From Trochalopteron elliotii (Eukaryota; Chordata; Aves; Passeriformes; Leiothrichidae): a stretch of 64,000 nucleotides of DNA. The notes beneath the pieces are model-generated. The model was not told the DNA's origin. It did no database searches and saw nothing but the letters and a program-made list of their open reading frames with translations. Shown in pieces: positions 59,318-64,000 of this stretch. The first letter of the stretch is position 1. Each line of letters opens with the position of its first letter. The stretch spans positions 372,001-436,000 of the forward strand of contig JANPWX010000211.1 of assembly GCA_024734555.1 (NCBI GenBank), written 5' to 3'. The position numbers and the translations under genes were made by a program.

Positions 59318-59992
59318 TGTTCTTTAAACCCAGGTGTCAAGAGTCCAGGGCATTCTTTGGTTGCCCTGGAAGGTCACAGACCTCGGCAGACCCCAGCAAG
59401 AGGGTTTGAATCCTGGACAGGGGGGTCTGTCCAGGGGGGCTGCCTGGCACAGAGCCCAGGAAGACACAGGCTTTGACTTTAGTCCATGGAAAGAGCTTCC
59501 AATATTGAGAGAAGAATTACAAGTCACAAAGGTGTGAAAACAGTAGTTTAGCACAGCACAGGGTGGAAAATTTTGTAGTTTTGAGATTTTCAGAATAGAG
59601 GTGAATGAGGGACAAGATGGAGATTTTAGGGCAGTGCCCTGGGTTCTTCTTGTTCTCCCTTGGCCTCCATCTTCTGATGTGATGTGGGCACAAAGTAGTG
59701 TAAGGGGATTGGGTCAAAGTAGAAATGACCTTTTTAGTATAGATAATAGGCATTGGCACAGAATTGTAAATAATAGACATGTAATTATCTGTATAAGAGG
59801 TAGTAACCTCCCATCACAGAGGGAGTCACCTGTGTCCGAGCTGCTGTGAACACCTTGGATGGGCACAGAGAAATTTGTAAGATAAGAAATAATAAACACG
59901 TGAGAAACCCAGAAACAACAAGACCTTGAGACTGCTTCATTCTCGTGCCAAGCTCAGAGCCTTCAGAGGGCAAAAAAGACTCACTCAAACCA
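59318..59992 (+). mobile_element. Probable LTR of a second avian endogenous retrovirus family, plus orientation
   Basis: The segment begins TGTTCTTTAAACCCAGGTGT and ends near ACTCAAACCA, giving TG...CA ends. It contains a poly(A) signal (AATAATAAACACG, about 59888-59900) followed by a short U5-like stretch (AACAAGACCTTGAGACTGCT). The TATA candidate is TTAGTATAGATAA near 59735. It is not homologous to the LTR 150 bp to its left. No gag-pol-env follows. Family assignment is from general LTR layout, so the borders are tentative. Confidence 0.55.
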
Positions 59993-60180
59993 CCCCCTGA
60001 ATCTTGGGCAGAGAAAACCTAAACCCGAGACCCGGGAGCCTGATTTTTATTTATTTTTTTCACTTCCTGGCCTTTCTCAAGACATTCCTTCTTCCTATTT
60101 CCTTCTAATTCAATACAACAGAGCCTTGCTCTTTAACCTGCTAACTAGAGAAAAAAATATATGACTTTCTGGTCATTTCA

Positions 60181-60272
60181 AGAGCCACAGAATTGCTGAG
60201 ACTGGAGAAGAACTTTAACATCATGAAGTCCAACCACTAACCCAGCACTGCCAAGTACAACCTTAACCCTGT
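60181..60272 (-). mobile_element. CR1: CR1 LINE tail, minus orientation
   Basis: Left edge is a decayed CR1 3' end (GAGCCACAGAATTGCTGAGA), followed by TCATGAAGTCCAACCACTAA, CCCAGCACTGCCAAGTACAA and the CCCTGTCCCTAAG block. Only about 90 bp remain. The next bases belong to a plus-oriented CR1 tail, so the two truncated 5' ends abut. Confidence 0.75.
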
Positions 60273-60347
60273 CCCTAAGCCTTGGGACAGGAGCTTGGAC
60301 TAGATGACCTTTAACAAAGGTCCCTTCCAACCCAAGCTATTCTATGA
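60273..60347 (+). mobile_element. CR1: CR1 LINE tail, plus orientation
   Basis: Short CR1 3' end reading GGACAGGAGCTTGGACTAGA, TGACCTTTAACAAAGGTCCC, TTCCAACCCAAGC and TATTCTATGA. It abuts the minus-oriented tail at about 60272, forming a head-to-head pair with both 3' ends outward. Confidence 0.8.
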
Positions 60348-61569
60348 AAACATGAATTGAGTACTGTTAATAATGACTTGTGCCAAGGAAAAATTAACTG
60401 GACTGAATTAGATGTAAGTGAAAGATGAGCTTGGCTTAGAGTCACAAAAGGACTGATTAAACTCAGGGTTTGTATTGGAAGACTATTCTCTGCTTTACCA
60501 GCTCTCCAGGAAAACTTCGAGGCAGCAAAATCACAAACATGACTGAAAGTCTGATTTACCTGTCAATTTGAAAATTACCAGTGCTTTAATTCTTCCCTTT
60601 TCTGAGACAGTCTGCTTTAAATGAAAGCTGAGTAGGCAGAGGTAGCCTGGTACAAAATTCATTCCTGTCTTTTTGCTTGCCTGTTGAAAAGGAGACTCCA
60701 CCCAAATTACAAATATAACTGCTTTAATTGTGAATTCTGGGTGCAGCAGCAATGGAAATAATAAAGCATGCATGAGATTATGATGGCTGAACTTTCATCA
60801 ACTTACTTCATCACTCTACAGTCAAAAATAATCAGAAATAAGCAATTGCAAACATCAGCAAAATGCTATTCCAAGGGCATGTCTAAATAATTTGTCTTGT
60901 TTTCAGACCAGCTGAGTATCTGTAACTCCCACTAAAATCAAGACCTTGGAATGCATCTCCAGGGAAATCCCCCAGTGGTGCTGTGGCAGGGCCAGGGAGC
61001 ACAGCTGAGCAGTTTTCACTGCCCTGCATCACCAAAGCAAAGCAGCAGCTGCCCCGTGCCCAGAAACACTTCCAGGTGTGTTTCCCCTGCCTCTCCTGAC
61101 AGGGCACACACAGCAACAAACCAACACCACCTGTTTCAGCCAGCTCAGCACCTGGGACAGCTTTCCTTGCAGAGCCTGTCCTGCCCTCTGCACAGCCCAT
61201 CCCACACACAGGATGAGGCACAGCTCCATGTCAGCACTCAGGACAGATGGGAATGGCAATGGTTTTGCTCTTCCTGTGTGGAGGGCAGGAAGAAGGGGAT
61301 TGTGCAGGAGAGTGTGGGGATGGCATTAGGATGGCAGGGAAGGTATAGCTGTTTTCTGACCTGTGTTTTGGTCTAAGCCAGCATGGCATGCACAGCTGCA
61401 TTTTTCTTTTCGAAACTGCATCTTGTACATGCAGCTGAGGGGCTCTTCCACTTCTTTACATCCTCCTACAGGTAAATCTGTGTCACCCCAATGATGCCTT
61501 AAGTTTGAGCTTTCTTGTTTTTCAGACTCTGTGCTGCCCAGGGGTGCAGTTCTGAGCCTCACACTCAGT
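60348..61569. other. Unique sequence between repeat clusters, no gene seen
   Basis: The GC-richer part 60950-61330 carries overlapping frames on both strands (up to 141 codons). There are no proper splice sites, and the peptides are low in information, so I do not call a gene. Confidence 0.42.
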
Positions 61570-61937
61570 GTCACTCAGCTCTGCACAGAGCAGGGACACA
61601 AAACAAATCCTTTTCTAGATGGAAACCAAGGATAACTTTCAGGCCCAAAAGCACAAACAAGGGTGGGCTGAAGGGAGGAACAAGGATGGGACCTCACAAC
61701 CTGAAGCTGTAATTGGACAATCAAAACCCAATATGCAAATGGACCAAAAATTCTAAAAATGTGAGACCCCGTGACTGGCTGTCCATTCCGTGACCATTTT
61801 GAGTCCACCTTGGGTGTAGCCCTGGCCAGGCTCTTGTCTTGCCCAAGGTGTATCCTTTAAAGGCCTTTTAATAAATATCTACTTTATTCTCTGGCTCTGT
61901 CCAGTCTCTGTTCCAGGTCAGCCTTCCCAAGGCATCA
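61570..61937 (+). mobile_element. Solo LTR, second copy of the 7.7-8.1 kb family
   Basis: Shares with the 7715-8059 copy the blocks CTGAAGCTGTAATTGGA, CAATATGCAAATGGACCAAA, TTGGGTGTAGCCC and the right end GGCATCA. Its TATA region is decayed (TTCTAAAAATG), but a clear poly(A) signal TTAATAAATA is present near 61868-61876, followed by a T-rich and GT-containing stretch. That gives the order U3-R-U5 on the plus strand. No internal retroviral sequence adjoins it. The left boundary is approximate. Confidence 0.7.
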
Positions 61938-62609
61938 CCAGGACAATCTGCCAGCCTGCTGCCCAGCACTGCTCTGCCCTGTGTGTACCAGGAGAGGGGG
62001 GTTTGTTCTTGCAGGGCCCCGACTGATGGAGGTCAAAACACTTACAGGTATAAAATACTTTTGACTCAGGTGTTATTGTGCCCTTATGTAGCCTTTAAAA
62101 CCACTAAATTAAACCCCTGGTTCTTTTCAATAGCTCTGAAACTGTGCTGCAAGTGTATTATGTGACTTCTGAAGGAACTGCCTGTAAAAATGTGACAGAA
62201 AATGAATGCAACTAAACCCAAACAAATACCTGCCTCATTCCCAGAAACACCACATCTTTTACATCCTGAAATTCTTCAGTGGTTAAAGTCATACTTCAGT
62301 TGAATTTCCACTGTTTAGGTAAAATTTATGATGCAACAGCCAAGTAATTTATATTCTTGTTTGTTATGAGATTTCTAAATTCTGCTTTACTACAGCTGTC
62401 AGCCACTATACTATATTCTATCATTTGCCAGTGAAAGCTTTTCTTTAGAGTTAAGACATTCAGATGAATCACATTTTCTTTGCATCTTTTTAAAATGAAA
62501 AGTTTCCTTGTCTCTGTAATTCCCACTCCCCATCCTCCAGTTTCTGTTGCTCTCACTGTACACAGACAGACTGAGATATTTATTCCCTAACTTAACAATG
62601 AATAGTACA

Positions 62610-62720
62610 ACATATCAGTGGAAGCCTTTCTGAAATCAATGAGACTTTTTATGGAGTGTGGTACTACTCATTGTGAGCAGGAGTGTTTCAGTTTGGCCTG
62701 AAGAAAGATCCAAGATGACA
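62610..62720 (+). repeat. Possible ancient amniote repeat relic
   Basis: GAAATCAATGAGACTTTTTA, GGTACTACTCATTGTGAGCA and GGAGTGTTTCAG resemble the 'aatgggactactcacatgag...gtgtttgcag' type of old amniote repeat. The match is by eye and partial. Confidence 0.28.
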
Positions 62721-62989
62721 TAAGCTGGAATGAATAGAGTTACTCAGCACTACAATACACGTGTTAAAGAGACCTGGGCAGATGGAAAATCATTTCAGCA
62801 GCTGCCAAGTGTTCTGACCCCCTAAAGCAGGTAACAAGAGGCCTTGGCAGTTCTTAAATCACAGCATGACTGTCTTGACAGTAATTTCAGAACAATCAAT
62901 GGAGGAAGTAACTTTTTACATTCCTAAAAACTCTTTAGTTTGAGTCCTAAAAGATATTACAAACAGCAAATATGGTAGCCCTCCTGGGA

Positions 62990-63095
62990 AGTATCATTCC
63001 TATTTTTCAGATGAAATAACAGACATGAAATCTGTTATTTGGCTAAAATGATCCAGGTGGTGGTCACAGCACAAACCTGCAATGGCCTTCAGAGT
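62990..63095 (-). repeat. Possible MIR-like SINE relic
   Basis: CATTCCTATTTTTCAGATGA then AATAACAGACATGAAAT, CTAAAATGATCCAGG and TGGTCACAGCA follow the order of a reverse-complemented MIR (...CCCATTTTACAGATGA...). The match is weaker than at 32.9 kb and could be chance. Confidence 0.28.
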
Positions 63096-63654
63096 CAGCC
63101 CTATACTTCCATCCTTCAGTCCAGAAACTGGTGCAGCCAAATGTCATTTCATTCCAAATGTGGCCAGTTACTAAAAGGCAATTTACTGTATGTATGAATC
63201 AAAATCAAACTGTAGGTGATGAAATGTTTCAGGCTTTCAAGCCTGTAGCTCACATGTAGCTCGTGGTTCTTAGCCCACAATATCTAATGAGGGATTGGAT
63301 TGTCTTTGTTCTGTTTGTACAGTCTGATCTAACACCAGGGCTCCAGGAATATTTGGATCATTCATTTACTGTAATTAGCTAGGATGTACCATAACTGAAT
63401 GCCTGTCCTTGCTAAAAACAGGATGGGCATTAAAAAAAACAAAAAAAGGGGAATGAAAAATAAACAGTAATAATCAGAGGTGATGACAGAAGTACACAAG
63501 AGCTGCTGCTCTTGTGAGGGGCAGTGAAGTCCAAGCTGGAAGTATCAAAGCAGAGTTACAGTGGAGAAAGCTGTCAGCAAACAGACATGAAACAGTGCAA
63601 GATGAAATAACCCTCCCCAAATTATGCAGTCTACAAGAAGTTTCACATGTGATG

Positions 63655-63692
63655 TGATACAGGTTATCACATGTGATGGTGAAGGTCTAATA
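63655..63692. repeat. Short inverted/direct repeat around CACATGTG
   Basis: TCACATGTGAT and ATCACATGTGA lie about 12 bp apart. Each contains the palindromic E-box CACATGTG, so the pair can be read as a hairpin or as two binding sites. Short enough to be chance. Confidence 0.5.
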
Positions 63693-64000
63693 AGTTCACT
63701 ATTTCTGTGTGTGGGTGTGTGATTTGGGGTTTTTTAATTCTTCCTGCAGTGGAAATGAACAGTACCAGGATCCTGAAACTCAATCTGACAGACTTACTAC
63801 AAACATCTATTTAATTCAGACATTCTCAGCACCTGTGAGAAGTTACAAAGCCATCCAATCTGCCTCTAAAAAATAAAGGTATCCAATGATAACATATGCC
63901 TCAGCATCTGGAGATCACCATGCAGCACACACATCAAACCTTGCCTGCACAGGCTGAGACAGGCAGGAGTTTCCTTTTTATCCCACCTGCTACACTGTTA

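Noticed and set aside
60951..61376. 141-codon plus-strand frame and opposing 112-codon minus frame
   Set aside because: Mutually overlapping, no splice signals, low-information peptides; treated as composition effects.
55194..61937. An intact provirus spanning the LTR cluster
   Set aside because: The LTRs belong to different families and orientations, and the DNA between them holds no gag, pol or env sequence, so they are independent solo LTRs.
1..64000. tRNA, rRNA, snRNA, CRISPR or phage-like systems
   Set aside because: No cloverleaf with A/B boxes, no conserved small-RNA core and no regularly spaced repeat array was seen. The vertebrate repeat content makes prokaryotic systems implausible.

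Overview
This window looks like nuclear DNA from a bird, most likely a songbird. The interspersed repeats are almost all CR1 LINE tails carrying the avian 3' end (tandem copies close to GATTCTATGA) and solo LTRs of avian endogenous retroviruses. There are no mammalian Alu or L1 copies, no operons and no dense coding sequence. Base composition is moderate, CpG is scarce except near 27.4-27.8 kb, and there is one assembly gap (2613-2949).

I can support only one protein-coding piece with real confidence: a terminal exon on the minus strand at 44287-44492. It has a clean 3' splice site, a Thr/Ser-rich stem and a textbook C-terminal signal for a GPI anchor. The gene must continue to the right of the exon on the minus strand, but I see no second convincing exon up to 64000, so the preceding intron is probably longer than 19 kb. 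That is typical of neural GPI-anchored adhesion or receptor genes. I do not recognise the gene. An AT-rich stretch to its left is probably its 3' UTR and carries a CR1 tail in antisense.

Left part (1-42 kb): mostly intergenic DNA relative to that gene. It holds an internally deleted CR1 (9.9-10.5 kb), a minus-strand CR1 (22 kb), a solo LTR (7.7-8.1 kb) and ancient repeat relics. It also holds two diverged copies of a roughly 100-bp repeat (17.1 and 18.7 kb) and a direct duplication of about 190 bp (30.1 and 31.2 kb). A small CpG island sits beside a 54-bp minisatellite (27.2-27.9 kb). Several splice-flanked segments could be exons of non-coding or unrecognised transcripts; these are weak calls.

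Right part (44-64 kb): intron or upstream sequence of the GPI gene, with AT-rich blocks that look like conserved non-coding elements (46.4, 48.7-49.2 and 50.9-51.5 kb). From 55 to 62 kb it becomes a repeat cluster: one minus-strand and three plus-strand solo LTRs, a CR1 ORF2 fragment, and two CR1 tails meeting head to head. No RNA gene, CRISPR array or prokaryotic-type system was seen. Homology calls are from memory of family consensus sequences, not from a search.
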